A stretch of DNA of 64,000 nt from Caldilineaceae bacterium. GTDB lineage: Bacteria > Chloroflexota > Anaerolineae > Caldilineales > Caldilineaceae. The notes beneath the pieces were generated by a model. That model ran no database searches. It saw nothing but the letters and a program-made list of their open reading frames with translations, and had not been told where the DNA came from. The stretch spans positions 1 to 64,000 of the forward strand of contig JAJDTL010000019.1 in assembly GCA_022827195.1 (NCBI GenBank). Direction: 5' to 3'. The position numbers were made by a program, and so were the translations under genes. Within the stretch, counting starts at the first letter, position 1. Each line of letters opens with the position of its first letter. This document shows, piece after piece, positions 1-8,107 of the stretch.

Positions 1-138
1 CCGGCAACTGGCAACCGACCACCGGCAACTGGCAACCGACCACCGGCAACTGGCAACCGACCACCGGCAACTGGCAACCGACCACCGGCAACTGGCAACC
101 GACCACCGGCAACTGGCAACCGACCACCGGCAACTGCC
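1..138. repeat. 21-bp tandem repeat array made of three phased heptamers
   Basis: About six and a half head-to-tail copies of a 21-bp unit run from the window edge to four bases before the ATPase start codon. Each unit divides into the heptamers CAACTGG, CAACCGA and CCACCGG. It is therefore a higher-order form of the 7-bp repeat seen at many other intergenic sites in this window. Copies are almost identical, which suggests recent expansion. The array may continue left of the window. Confidence 0.95.
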
Positions 139-141
139 GTC

Positions 142-924
142 ATGTCCGATCCTCTCCTGCAGGCGCAGAGCGTCAGCCACACCTATCGACGCCGCAACCG
201 CGTCACACATGCGCTGGCCGGAGTCTCTTTCGGCGTACGAGGGGACGAGTTCGTCTGCGTTGTCGGCAACAGCGGCAGCGGCAAATCGACGCTGCTGCGC
301 ATTCTCGGCGGTCTGCTGGCGCCGTCCGCGGGCCAGGTGCAGTTCAGAGGCGGGACCGTGCAGACGCCCCAGACGGAGATCGGCTTTGTTTTCCAGAATA
401 CCAACCTGATGCCCTGGCGTACCGCGCTGGAAAATGTGCTGCTGCCGCTGGAGCTGCAGAAGACGCCCGACGCGCAGGACCGCGCCCGCGCCTGCGCCGC
501 GCTGGCGCTGATGGGGCTGGAAGAGTTCGCCGACGCCTACCCCGCGCAGCTCTCGGGCGGCATGGCGCAGCGCCTCACCCTGACGCGCGCGCTGCTGCAG
601 GAGCCTGCCCTGCTGCTGATGGACGAGCCGTTCGGCGCGCTCGATGCCCTCACGCGTGAGCGCCTCAACCAGGAGCTCCTCCGTATTCACCGAGACCGCG
701 CCCAGACGGTGCTGATGATCACGCACAGCATCCAGGAGGCCATCTTCCTCGCCGACCGCGTGCTCGTTCTGAGCGGGCAGCCCGGCGAGCTGCGCGGCGA
801 TATCCCCGTCGAACTGCCGCGCCCGCGCGCGCTGGAGATGCTGACTTGGCCACAAGCGGGCGCGCTGAACCGCGAAATCCGCGCCTGCCTGGCGACCGGC
901 GCGCAGGAAGGGAAACAACACTGA
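142..924 (+). CDS. ABC transporter ATP-binding protein, nitrate/sulfonate/taurine (SsuB/TauB) type
   Basis: This is the cytoplasmic ATPase of an importer of the family that takes up nitrate, sulfonates, taurine or pyrimidine-like compounds. All motifs are present in the 260 residues: Walker A GNSGSGKST at 42-50, Q-loop Gln85, signature LSGGM at 137-141, Walker B LLLMDEP around 157-163 followed by the D-loop, and switch His195 in THSIQEA. The PWRTALENV segment after the Q-loop is typical of SsuB/TauB-like subunits. The substrate cannot be read from this subunit. The gene starts directly after the heptamer array and no clear Shine-Dalgarno sequence is visible, so it may be read together with a permease or binding-protein gene left of the window. 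No permease follows it. Confidence 0.9.
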   Translation: MSDPLLQAQSVSHTYRRRNRVTHALAGVSFGVRGDEFVCVVGNSGSGKSTLLRILGGLLAPSAGQVQFRGGTVQTPQTEIGFVFQNTNLMPWRTALENVLLPLELQKTPDAQDRARACAALALMGLEEFADAYPAQLSGGMAQRLTLTRALLQEPALLLMDEPFGALDALTRERLNQELLRIHRDRAQTVLMITHSIQEAIFLADRVLVLSGQPGELRGDIPVELPRPRALEMLTWPQAGALNREIRACLATGAQEGKQH

Positions 925-1012
925 ATTTTGCGCGGTTTGGTGCTTGAGGGTTGTGCAAATCCGACAGCAGCCCAAAGAAGACAGAAAATAGTTTTAGATA
1001 CGGATAAATGAC

Positions 1013-1435
1013 ATGAAAACAATCTATATTCTGCTTGGAATCCTGATATTCTTGGTGGCGGTGCTACTTGTCGGGGTAGCAGCAAACATCGTGGTTACGA
1101 TGGAAATGCAACAAAGGCTCAATACATCAAGCCCATTACCTGCGTCAGAACAGTGGAATGAAGATGAATGGGCGCGCAAGGCAATTGCTCTGGATGGACA
1201 CAATGAAATAGCTGTGGATCAGCTTACGTTCTACACGCTCCTGATGGAGGAGGCTTCTCAGCATTGCGTTGAGAACAAGGAGGTCTTGGATAGACTGATT
1301 GAGGCGGCGCTGTTTCAGAGCCCAAAGGAGTTACCAAACATTCGTAGGGGAATACTATCAGTGTACGCAGGACTTTCAGGACGACACAACTGTTCTGAGA
1401 TGTTGTTTGACATCATTAACGAACTAAATGAGTAG
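1013..1435 (+). CDS. Small membrane-anchored protein of unknown function
   Basis: The 140-residue product has one strongly hydrophobic N-terminal segment (about residues 5-28, IYILLGILIFLVAVLLVGVA) followed by a soluble, mildly acidic domain. No family is recognised. The coding sequence is visibly richer in A and T than its GC-rich neighbours and uses codons such as ATA and AAT freely, which suggests a foreign origin. No strong ribosome binding site precedes the ATG. The membrane anchor is clear from sequence; everything else is unknown. Confidence 0.6.
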   Translation: MKTIYILLGILIFLVAVLLVGVAANIVVTMEMQQRLNTSSPLPASEQWNEDEWARKAIALDGHNEIAVDQLTFYTLLMEEASQHCVENKEVLDRLIEAALFQSPKELPNIRRGILSVYAGLSGRHNCSEMLFDIINELNE

Positions 1436-1560
1436 GTCGGATTCCTAGAGCTAAACCCGCGTAACCCGCGTGACAATTTCACCAGCCTTTTCAAACTACT
1501 AAGGCCGCGATAGTCATTGTCAGCCAGAATCGTTGACTAAGACTCGATACAATGCCCAGA

Positions 1561-1593
1561 ACAAAAAGACGCCGGACACAATGTCCGGCGTCT
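1561..1593 (-). terminator. Rho-independent terminator after the parvulin gene
   Basis: A perfect 10-bp stem (GACGCCGGAC at 1568-1577 and GTCCGGCGTC at 1583-1592) closes a five-base loop. Read on the minus strand it is followed by five T residues at 1567-1563. It lies about 60 bases past the stop codon of the minus-strand parvulin gene and would end the rpsF-rpsR-parvulin transcript. Confidence 0.85.
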
Positions 1594-1652
1594 CTATCTT
1601 CTGCTATTCGGATTTCCCCCGCCCTTGGCTGCCCGCCGCCAGGCGGCCGCGC

Positions 1653-3212
1653 CTACCTGCCGGGCGGCTCAGGCTCCAGACCGCTCGGCAGCCGCGAGGC
1701 AAAGTCATCCGGGCGGTCGATCTCCAATGACAACACCTGCTCCTGCAGCCAGGTCTGGAAGGACTCGGCATACTCCTGCTGCAAAGCGGCCTCGTCCTTC
1801 GCCCGCTCGTCGTCCCGCTCGAGCACCTCGATGATGTGATAGCCGAAGGTCGTCTTGACCGGCTCGCTGATCTCGCCAATCTCAAGCGAGAAGGCGACCT
1901 CGTCAAATTCAGGCACGTAGCGCCCGCGCCCGGCCCAGCCCAGGTCGCCGCCCTCGACACCGCTGCCCGGGTCCTCGCTGTAGCGCAGCGCCAGGTCGGC
2001 GAAATCTTCGCCGTCGAGGATGCGCTGGCGCAAGTGCTGCGCGAAGGCCAGCGCCTCGGCGTCGTCGACGCGCCCGTCCTCGTTCGTGTCGGGGTTCCAC
2101 CACTCCGAGGCCGGCTCGGCGTCCTCTCCATCGTCCGCGGCCGCTTCTTCTGCGGACGTTTCGGCTGCCGGCGCGGATGCGGCCTGGCCGCTCTCTCCTT
2201 CGCTCTCAGGCTCGGGCATCGGCGTTGCCTCTGCCGGCGCCTCGTCCGCCCCGTCTGACGACTCCTCCGTCTCGGCGTCCGGCTCCGGTTCCGGGTCCGG
2301 GTCCACTGCAATCAGAATGTGGCGGACCCGAACCTGCTCCTCGGTTGTGGACACCAGCTCGCGGCTGATCGTCTCCGACATCTTCGTCCGCAGCAGACGC
2401 GCCCGGATCACCTCGCTGTATTCGGCCACGCTCATCCCCGCGTTGTCCCGCAGATTCTGTTCCAGTGTGCTCAGCCCTTCCTCGTACAACGCATCGGTCA
2501 GGACCGGGGGCGGCTCCGGCGTGGGCGCCTCCTCCGCGGTTTCCGAACCTTCGGCGGCCGCGGCGGCGGTCGGTTCGCTCTCCGCGCCGTCTTCAGCTGT
2601 GGGCGTCGCTGTGGGGACCGGGGTCGGGGTGAAAAGTTCTGCGGTGGCGGTCGCGTCGATGGCGGCCTCCGCCGTTCCGGTGGCCTGCGGCACCGTCAGC
2701 GCGCCCTGGCCGCGCGCCACCTCCTCGCGCAGCATCTCGGCCACCTCTTCGTCGCTGACGGCAACGCCCACCTCGGGCGCCTTGATGCGCAGGACGGCCC
2801 CTTCGATCATTTCGTTGAGGACCTGCGTCCCCAGCGTCAGAGGACTGGCCAGCGTCGCGTTGATCGAAGCGATCTGGGAGGCGAACAGGCTGGAGTTGCC
2901 AAACTGCTGGGAGAAGAGCTGCAGCCGCGCACGCTGATTCTCCAGTTCGCTCTTGCGCAGGCGGGCCTCTTTCCAGAACGCACGCGTGATGATCGCTTCG
3001 CCTTCAACCTGCGCCAGCACGCTGTTGGGCTTGATAATCAGCTCGCTGACCGCGCCGTAAATGATCAGCAGCAGGGCGACACCGACGATGCCGCCCACAA
3101 TTGACATGAGCCGCAGGTTGCGTACCCGGTCACGCGCGCGCAACCGGGTCTCACGCCGATTCTCTACCTGCGGCTCCGCTTCCTGCCTTCTTCGTCTGCG
3201 CTTCTTGGCCAT
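1653..3212 (-). CDS. Membrane-anchored PpiC/SurA-type peptidyl-prolyl isomerase with acidic insert
   Basis: This is a predicted extracytoplasmic parvulin-type foldase of 519 residues. A basic cytoplasmic tail (MAKKRRRRR) precedes a membrane segment at about 36-55. A SurA-N-like helical region follows (65-165). Then come an Ala/Thr/Pro linker (175-235) and a parvulin domain that begins at VRVRHILIA (295-302) and resumes with [14 protein letters not shown] to FGYHIIEVL (401-464). The parvulin domain is split by about 85 residues of Glu/Pro/Ala-rich sequence (304-390). That insert contains [12 protein letters not shown] at 375-386, a close match to an EF-hand calcium loop. The start lies seven bases after the rpsR stop, so translation is probably coupled. 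The isomerase fold is recognised from sequence; the client proteins are unknown. Confidence 0.85.
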   Translation of the reverse strand: MAKKRRRRRQEAEPQVENRRETRLRARDRVRNLRLMSIVGGIVGVALLLIIYGAVSELIIKPNSVLAQVEGEAIITRAFWKEARLRKSELENQRARLQLFSQQFGNSSLFASQIASINATLASPLTLGTQVLNEMIEGAVLRIKAPEVGVAVSDEEVAEMLREEVARGQGALTVPQATGTAEAAIDATATAELFTPTPVPTATPTAEDGAESEPTAAAAAEGSETAEEAPTPEPPPVLTDALYEEGLSTLEQNLRDNAGMSVAEYSEVIRARLLRTKMSETISRELVSTTEEQVRVRHILIAVDPDPEPEPDAETEESSDGADEAPAEATPMPEPESEGESGQAASAPAAETSAEEAAADDGEDAEPASEWWNPDTNEDGRVDDAEALAFAQHLRQRILDGEDFADLALRYSEDPGSGVEGGDLGWAGRGRYVPEFDEVAFSLEIGEISEPVKTTFGYHIIEVLERDDERAKDEAALQQEYAESFQTWLQEQVLSLEIDRPDDFASRLPSGLEPEPPGR

Positions 3213-3219
3213 CGATCGC

Positions 3220-3864
3220 CTAGCTGCGTCTGCCGGTAATGCGCATATGTTCGCCCGTGTACGGCATCAGCGCCAGATGTCTGGCCCGCTTGATCGCCCT
3301 CGTCACTTTGCGCTGCATTTTGGCGGTTACACGAGTCTTGCGCCGGTTGTGAATGCGCCCGTAGTTGTCGACAAAACGGCTCAAAACCAGCACATTCTTG
3401 TAATTGATCTCGTCGATGCGCACGTCGCTGCCGACGTGCCGGGGATTTCGACGCTGGTTGCCCTGTTTGGCGCGGTTAAAATTGGCCGGACCCTCGACCC
3501 GGTTGATCGCGACCGGCTCGGCCTCGCCGCGCTCGGCCTGGGGCGCACTCTCCGCTTCGGGCGGCGTCTCTTCAGCAGCCGGTTCCTCCGCGACCGCTTC
3601 CACCTCGGCAACCGCCTCCGGCACACTCTCCGCTTCGGCCGCCGGCTCCTCTGCCGCCGGCTCCGCCGCGGCCGCTTCTACCCCGGCAACCGCCTCCGGC
3701 GCACTCTCCGCTTCGGCCGATGGCTCCGCCGCCGCCGGCTCCTCCGCGGGCGCCTCTACTTCGGCAACCGCCTCCGGCGCACTCTCCGCTTCGGTTGACG
3801 CCTCGTTGACCGGCTGCTCTTCCGCGTTCGCTTCGGCTTCGTTCGTTCGGGTTTCGTCAGTCAT
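3220..3864 (-). CDS. rpsR: 30S ribosomal protein bS18 with long acidic N-terminal extension
   Basis: The last ~90 residues are a normal bS18, the small-subunit protein that partners bS6. [25 protein letters not shown] and ARHLALMPY are recognisable. Ahead of this are about 120 extra residues made almost entirely of Ala, Glu, Pro and Val, with a tandem repeat of about 27 residues containing [11 protein letters not shown]. The DNA repeat is visible, with the same block recurring at 3608, 3689 and 3767. Common bS18 proteins are about 70-100 residues. The ATG at 3864 has a good AGGAG seven bases upstream, so the extension appears to be translated. rpsF lies 17 bases upstream, and no ssb gene lies between them as it does in many bacteria. 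Confidence 0.95.
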   Translation of the reverse strand: MTDETRTNEAEANAEEQPVNEASTEAESAPEAVAEVEAPAEEPAAAEPSAEAESAPEAVAGVEAAAAEPAAEEPAAEAESVPEAVAEVEAVAEEPAAEETPPEAESAPQAERGEAEPVAINRVEGPANFNRAKQGNQRRNPRHVGSDVRIDEINYKNVLVLSRFVDNYGRIHNRRKTRVTAKMQRKVTRAIKRARHLALMPYTGEHMRITGRRS

Positions 3865-3881
3865 TCGATGCTCCTGTGGGC

Positions 3882-4169
3882 TCAGTCCTCAACGCGGACA
3901 ACGAGGAAACGGATTACATCTTCGGATAGCCGCAACTGTCGTTCGACGTTCTGCACCGCGGCAGGAGGCATCGAGAGGTTGTGCAGAATATAGTGTCCCT
4001 CAAAGTGGCCTTTGATGGGATAGGCCAGTCGCCGTTTGCCCCAGTGATCGGTGCTCGCGATCGTCCCATCCTCGCCGCTGATGGCCTGGGTAATCCGGTC
4101 ATCCACGGCTTTGACACCCTCATCATCCAGTTCCGGCTGGATGATGTACACCAATTCGTAGCTGTTCAT
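3882..4169 (-). CDS. rpsF: 30S ribosomal protein bS6
   Basis: This is a primary small-subunit protein that binds bS18 in the platform of the 30S subunit. The sequence NSYELVYIIQPELDDEG at the N-terminus and HWGKRRLAYPIKGHFEGHY in the middle are diagnostic, and the length (about 95 residues) is normal. I chose the ATG at 4169. A TTG directly before it (4172) has somewhat better spacing (nine bases) from the AGGAG and cannot be excluded. The gene is first in an rpsF-rpsR-parvulin operon on the minus strand. Confidence 0.96.
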   Translation of the reverse strand: MNSYELVYIIQPELDDEGVKAVDDRITQAISGEDGTIASTDHWGKRRLAYPIKGHFEGHYILHNLSMPPAAVQNVERQLRLSEDVIRFLVVRVED

Positions 4170-4204
4170 CAAACGTCTTCACTCCTTTCTGTGAGCAGTG
4201 CCCT

Positions 4205-4310
4205 TTGTTAGTTTTGAGTTTCTGGTTTCTGGTTATTAGTGGAGCATCTCGTTCAAGTCGAGTGCTGTCACCAAAGACAAAAACTGAAAACTCAGAACTG
4301 CAGTCCAGGC
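4205..4310. repeat. Two-arm heptamer element upstream of rpsF
   Basis: The left arm (about 4208-4240) is a run of AGTT-type units (GTTTTGAG, TTTCTGG) and the right arm (about 4275-4306) a run of AAAACTG, AAAACTC and AGAACTG ending in CTGCAGT. The arms are roughly inverted around some 35 bases, so a folded transcript is possible. The rest of the 4173-4497 gap, between rpsF and the radical SAM gene, shows no other gene. Confidence 0.7.
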
Positions 4311-4497
4311 ACCGGTCCACAGCATGCGGACTTCGCACTGTGAACAGAAAGAACGAGGGAGCAGACAGGCTGTCCCTCGTTGCAGATAGACCGACAGTAT
4401 AGCATGGCGCTGCCCGGGCGCAAAAGATCGGAAGGCAAAAATTGCGCACAAAGAGGGACTGCGAAAGCGGACGCCGTTTCGCTCGCCCTCTTCTCTA

Positions 4498-5859
4498 CTA
4501 CAGACTCCGCTGCCGGCCAGCCGCCGCAGATCTGCGCCCGCGGCCGTGGCACTGCTTGAACTTGCGGCCGCTCCCGCACGGGCAGGGATCGTTGCGCCCC
4601 GCGCCGGCGAACACCGCCATCTGTTTGCGCTCCTCTTCGGCAAGGTGCTGCATGATGTTGGCCGGCGCCCGCTGCTGACGCAGCTGCTCGCTCATATAGT
4701 TCATGTACGGCCGCACGTGATTGAAAAAGGCGCGGTAGCCGGCGCACAGATAGTTCAGGCCCGGTTCGCCGTCGGGCGTGTTGATGAAGCGATTCTTGGG
4801 ACAGCCGCCGTTGCAGACGAAGCGCACCTCGCATTCCAGGCAGTAGTTGGGCAGGCTGTCCCGCTTGTGCGTGCCGAATGCCTGCTGCCGCGGCGAGCCG
4901 ACCATCTCGATCAGCGGGATCTCCTCGATGTTGCCCAGCAGATAGTTCGGCTCCACGTAGTGGTCGCAGGAGAAGAGGTCGCCGTTGTGCTCCATCGCCA
5001 GCGCCGAGCCGCAGGTCTCCTCAAAGATGCAGAGACCGGGCCGGTGTCCGGCGTAACCGGCCAGCGCCACATCGAAGATCTGCACGAAGACTTTGCCCAC
5101 GTCGCGGCGCACCCACTCCTCGAAGATCCGGATCAGGAAGTCGCCGTACTGCTCGGCCGTGACCGAGCGGTCCTTGACCGTGTTCCCCTCCTGGTAGCCG
5201 GTCTCGTTGTCCCGCTCGACGATCGGGATGAACTGCATGAACTCGGTCTTGACCTCGTCGCGCAAAAAGCGGTAGACCTCAAGCGGGTGCGGCGCGTTGG
5301 CGGCATGGACCGTCGTCAGGATGTTGAAGCGCACCTTGTGCTTCTGCAGCAGCCGCGCCGCGCGCATCACCTTCTCCCACGTCGGCTGACCGCCCTTGTC
5401 GACGCGGTAAAAGTCGTGCAGCTCGCGCGGGCCGTCCATGCTCAGCCCGATCAGGAAGTCGCTCTTGTGTAGAAACTCGCACCACTCGGCGTCGAGCAGC
5501 GTGCCGTTCGTCTGCAGCGCGTTCTCCACGCGCATGCCCGGCTTCTTGTGCTTCTGCTGGAACTCGACAGCCTTTTTGAAGAAGTCCAGCCCCATCAGCG
5601 TCGGCTCGCCGCCCTGCCAGGCGAAGGTAACCTCCGGCACCTGCTGCGCCTCGATATACTGCCGCGTGTACTCCTCCAGCATCGACTCGGACATGCGGAA
5701 CTCGCTGTCCGGGTACATGAACTCCTTGCTCAGGAAGTAGCAGTAATGGCAGTCGAGATTGCAGATCGCCCCGCGCGGCTTGAGCATGATGTGAAAAGCC
5801 GGCGGCGGCGCAACATCGGTCTGGGGCGTCGAATCGAGCAGCGCTATCGATTGGGACAT
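4498..5859 (-). CDS. Anaerobic sulfatase-maturating enzyme (radical SAM/SPASM) with C-terminal SEC-C motif
   Basis: This is a predicted formylglycine-generating enzyme that oxidises the active-site Cys or Ser of type I sulfatases. Radical SAM cluster ligands Cys33, Cys37 and Cys40 lie in CNLDCHYCYF. The SAM-binding GGEPT motif is at 83-87. SPASM-domain cysteines are at 277, 283, 298, 340, 343, 349, 353 and 372 (NYCLECEVRFVCNGGCPKN). The last 30 residues carry a SEC-C zinc motif, GRNDPCPCGSGRKFKQCH (421-438), not needed for the basic reaction. The 453-residue length fits anSME plus that motif. A Cys-type sulfatase that could be its client lies at 25984-27324. A GGAGAG precedes the start. Peptide radical SAM maturases are the main alternative. 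Confidence 0.87.
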   Translation of the reverse strand: MSQSIALLDSTPQTDVAPPPAFHIMLKPRGAICNLDCHYCYFLSKEFMYPDSEFRMSESMLEEYTRQYIEAQQVPEVTFAWQGGEPTLMGLDFFKKAVEFQQKHKKPGMRVENALQTNGTLLDAEWCEFLHKSDFLIGLSMDGPRELHDFYRVDKGGQPTWEKVMRAARLLQKHKVRFNILTTVHAANAPHPLEVYRFLRDEVKTEFMQFIPIVERDNETGYQEGNTVKDRSVTAEQYGDFLIRIFEEWVRRDVGKVFVQIFDVALAGYAGHRPGLCIFEETCGSALAMEHNGDLFSCDHYVEPNYLLGNIEEIPLIEMVGSPRQQAFGTHKRDSLPNYCLECEVRFVCNGGCPKNRFINTPDGEPGLNYLCAGYRAFFNHVRPYMNYMSEQLRQQRAPANIMQHLAEEERKQMAVFAGAGRNDPCPCGSGRKFKQCHGRGRRSAAAGRQRSL

Positions 5860-5919
5860 CTAAGATATTCTCTCCACCTCGCCGTCAACAATAAAGCAGT
5901 ACTCTCTCACCACCATACG

Positions 5920-5978
5920 CAGACCACTGCAACTCGGCAATTCCCCACTATCCACTATCCACTGTCCAACTGCAGTTC
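5920..5978. repeat. Heptamer array at the 3' end of a Gfo/Idh/MocA gene
   Basis: Phased units CCACTAT, CCACTAT, CCACTGT and CCAACTG end in the palindrome AACTGCAGTT. The array overlaps the end of the minus-strand dehydrogenase gene and encodes its last residues (LQLDSG). The gap between that gene and the sulfatase maturase holds nothing else. Confidence 0.75.
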
Positions 5979-7115
5979 CGGTACCTCCACCCAGCGGCGC
6001 TCCTGCCAGGCCTGGTAGCCCAGCTCGGCCAGCTGCACGCCCTTCGCCCCTTCCAGCAGCGTATAGGGGAACGGCTCCCCCTTGATCGCGTGCCGCAAAA
6101 ACATCTCCCACTCGATCTTGAACGCGTTGTCATAGGGATTGTTGTTCGGCATCCACTCCCAGGTGTCGTAGAAGGGGATCGGCTGCGGGATGTCCGGGTT
6201 CCAGACCGGCTTGGGCGTGAAAGCGTCGCCCTGCACCGCGCACTCGCGCAGCCCGGCCACGGCGCTGCCGCGCGTGCCGTCCACCTGGACCGTCAACAGA
6301 TCGTCGCGGCGCACGCGCACACACCAGGACGAGTTGAAGTTGCAGATGATGCCGTTCTCCAACTCGAACATCGCGTAGGCCGCGTCGTCGGCGTCGGCGT
6401 CGTAGATCTCACCCTCCTCGTCGACCCGCTCCGGCACGTGTGTCGCTGCGATGCACGAGACCCGCTCGATCGGGCCGAACAGGTTGTCGATCACGTAGCG
6501 CCAGTGCGCGAACATATCCAGAACGATGCCGCCGCTCTCCGATTTCCTGTAGTTCCACGAGGGCCGCTGCGCCGGCTGGTCCTTGCCGTCGAAGACCCAG
6601 TAGCCGAACTCGCCCCGCACCGCCACAATGCGGCCGAAAAAGCCGGTGTCGATCAGGTAGCGCAGCTTGCGCAGGCCGGGCAGAAAGAGCTTGTCCTGCA
6701 CGACCCCGTTCGGGACGCCCGCGTCGATCGCCGCCCGCGCCAGCTTGAGCGCATCCGCCGTGTTCGACGCGGTCGGCTTCTCGCAGTAGACCGCCTTGCC
6801 CGCCTCGATCGCCTTCAGCGTGTTCGGCACCCGCAGATTGGTCGCCAGCGCGTCAAAGTAGACCTGGTTGTGCCCGTCGGCCAGCGCCTCGTCCAGGTTG
6901 GTCGTCCACTTGCTTACACCGTGCACGGTGGAGAGATGCTTCAGCTTGTCCGGGTTGCGGCCAACCAGCACCGGCTCCGGCATGATGCGGTCGCCGTCGC
7001 TCGCGGCCACGCCGCCCTGCGCCCGGATCGCCAGAATCGAACGGACCAGATGCTGGTTCGTCCCCATGCGCCCGGTGACGCCGTTCAGAATTACACCAAC
7101 TGCTACTTCAGCCAT
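5955..7115 (-). CDS. Gfo/Idh/MocA family NAD(P)-dependent oxidoreductase
   Basis: This is a predicted sugar or cyclitol dehydrogenase. A Rossmann domain starts at residue 7 (GVILNGVTGRMGTNQH), and the family signature CEKPTA, which carries the catalytic Lys, lies near residue 125. The C-terminal half is the usual alpha/beta substrate domain, including GGIVLDMFAHWRYVIDNLFG. The 386-residue length is normal. The substrate cannot be read from sequence. The isomerase/epimerase gene 29 bases upstream (7145-7960) on the same strand suggests a shared sugar pathway. The C-terminal tail LQLDSG is encoded by a heptamer array rather than by conserved family sequence. Confidence 0.9.
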   Translation of the reverse strand: MAEVAVGVILNGVTGRMGTNQHLVRSILAIRAQGGVAASDGDRIMPEPVLVGRNPDKLKHLSTVHGVSKWTTNLDEALADGHNQVYFDALATNLRVPNTLKAIEAGKAVYCEKPTASNTADALKLARAAIDAGVPNGVVQDKLFLPGLRKLRYLIDTGFFGRIVAVRGEFGYWVFDGKDQPAQRPSWNYRKSESGGIVLDMFAHWRYVIDNLFGPIERVSCIAATHVPERVDEEGEIYDADADDAAYAMFELENGIICNFNSSWCVRVRRDDLLTVQVDGTRGSAVAGLRECAVQGDAFTPKPVWNPDIPQPIPFYDTWEWMPNNNPYDNAFKIEWEMFLRHAIKGEPFPYTLLEGAKGVQLAELGYQAWQERRWVEVPELQLDSG

Positions 7116-7144
7116 CAGTTGAAAAAGCTCCTGTCAGTTGCCGG

Positions 7145-7960
7145 TTATGAATACGTTGTATATGCCTCGATGATCCGCCCGAGGAACTGCTCCTGCTCTA
7201 TCGCCCAGTAGCGCTCCGAAAAGATCTCCACCTCATTATAGCCGTCAAATCCGGCCTCCTCAACCCAGCCCCGGATCTGGGGAATGTCGATACAGCCCTC
7301 GCCCATCAGCCCTCGGTCCAGGAGCAGGTCCTCGGTCGGCGTGCGCCAGTCGCAGACGTGGAAGGCGAACAGCTTGCCCATCCGCCCGCAGCGGCCGATC
7401 TCCGCCTCCAGGTCGGGGTCCCACCACAGGTGGTAGACATCCACCACCACGCCGGCAAAGGGAGAACCGATCGCTTCAGCCATATCATTGGCCTGCGCCA
7501 TCGTGTTGATCGCCGAACGGCTGTCCGCGTACATCGGGTGCAGCGGCTCGATGCCCAGCCTGACCCCCGCGGCCTGCGCATCGGGCAGGACCGCTTCGAT
7601 CCCGTCCCGAATCTGGCCGCGACTGACATCGAGCGGCTGACCGGGCACCGCGCCGCAGACGAGCACGACCAGAGGCGCGCCCAGGGCCGCGGCCTCTTCG
7701 ACGGCGCGGCGGTTGTCGTCGATCGCCTCCTGCCGCGCCGCGGCCGTCTCCGCCGGAAAGAAGCCGCCCCGGCAGAGCGAGACGACCGCCATCCCCGCGT
7801 CGCGGATCCGCCGACCGGCCGCGGCGATATCCCGCCCCTCCAGCGCGTCGCGCCACACCGTCATCCCGGCAACGCCGCGCGCGCTGAACCGTTCAAGCGC
7901 CGTCTCGATCGGCCAAGGCTTGGTTGTAATCGTATGAATGCAAAGCCGGCTCAAGTCCAT
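7145..7960 (-). CDS. Sugar phosphate isomerase/epimerase (TIM barrel, AP endonuclease 2 fold)
   Basis: The sequence follows the IolE/xylose isomerase-like TIM-barrel pattern. GVAGMTVW lies in the first strand. GIEPLHPMYADSRSAI carries a metal-binding Glu. VVVDVYHLWWDPDLEAEIG carries Asp and His, and FDGYNEVEIFSERYW carries a late Glu. Such enzymes isomerise or epimerise sugars, inositol derivatives or hydroxypyruvate. I prefer the ATG at 7960 (MDLSRLCIHT), preceded by GGGGACGGG, to a start 39 bases upstream whose extra residues do not look like family sequence. It probably forms one unit with the Gfo dehydrogenase downstream. Substrate unknown. Confidence 0.83.
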   Translation of the reverse strand: MDLSRLCIHTITTKPWPIETALERFSARGVAGMTVWRDALEGRDIAAAGRRIRDAGMAVVSLCRGGFFPAETAAARQEAIDDNRRAVEEAAALGAPLVVLVCGAVPGQPLDVSRGQIRDGIEAVLPDAQAAGVRLGIEPLHPMYADSRSAINTMAQANDMAEAIGSPFAGVVVDVYHLWWDPDLEAEIGRCGRMGKLFAFHVCDWRTPTEDLLLDRGLMGEGCIDIPQIRGWVEEAGFDGYNEVEIFSERYWAIEQEQFLGRIIEAYTTYS

Positions 7961-8011
7961 TTGCCCGTCCCCAAAGTCTCTTTCGCCCCAAGAATTCAAG
8001 CGCTTTGGTGT

Positions 8012-8107
8012 TCACTATCAACTGGCAACTGGCTACTAGCAACTGGCCACTGGCTACTAGCAACTGGCCACTGGCTACTGACCACTTTCCACTACCCACT
8101 GCACTTC
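8012..8107. repeat. Heptamer array overlapping the 3' end of the RqcH gene
   Basis: At least twelve in-phase 7-bp units are visible (CAACTGG, CTACTAG, CCACTGG, CCACTTT, CCACTAC and variants). On the minus strand the array begins inside the RqcH gene and encodes its last residues (VQWVVESGQ) and the stop codon. Confidence 0.9.

Noticed and set aside
1..138. CRISPR array at the window edge
   Set aside because: The 21-bp units are directly adjacent with no unique spacers, and no cas gene is present.
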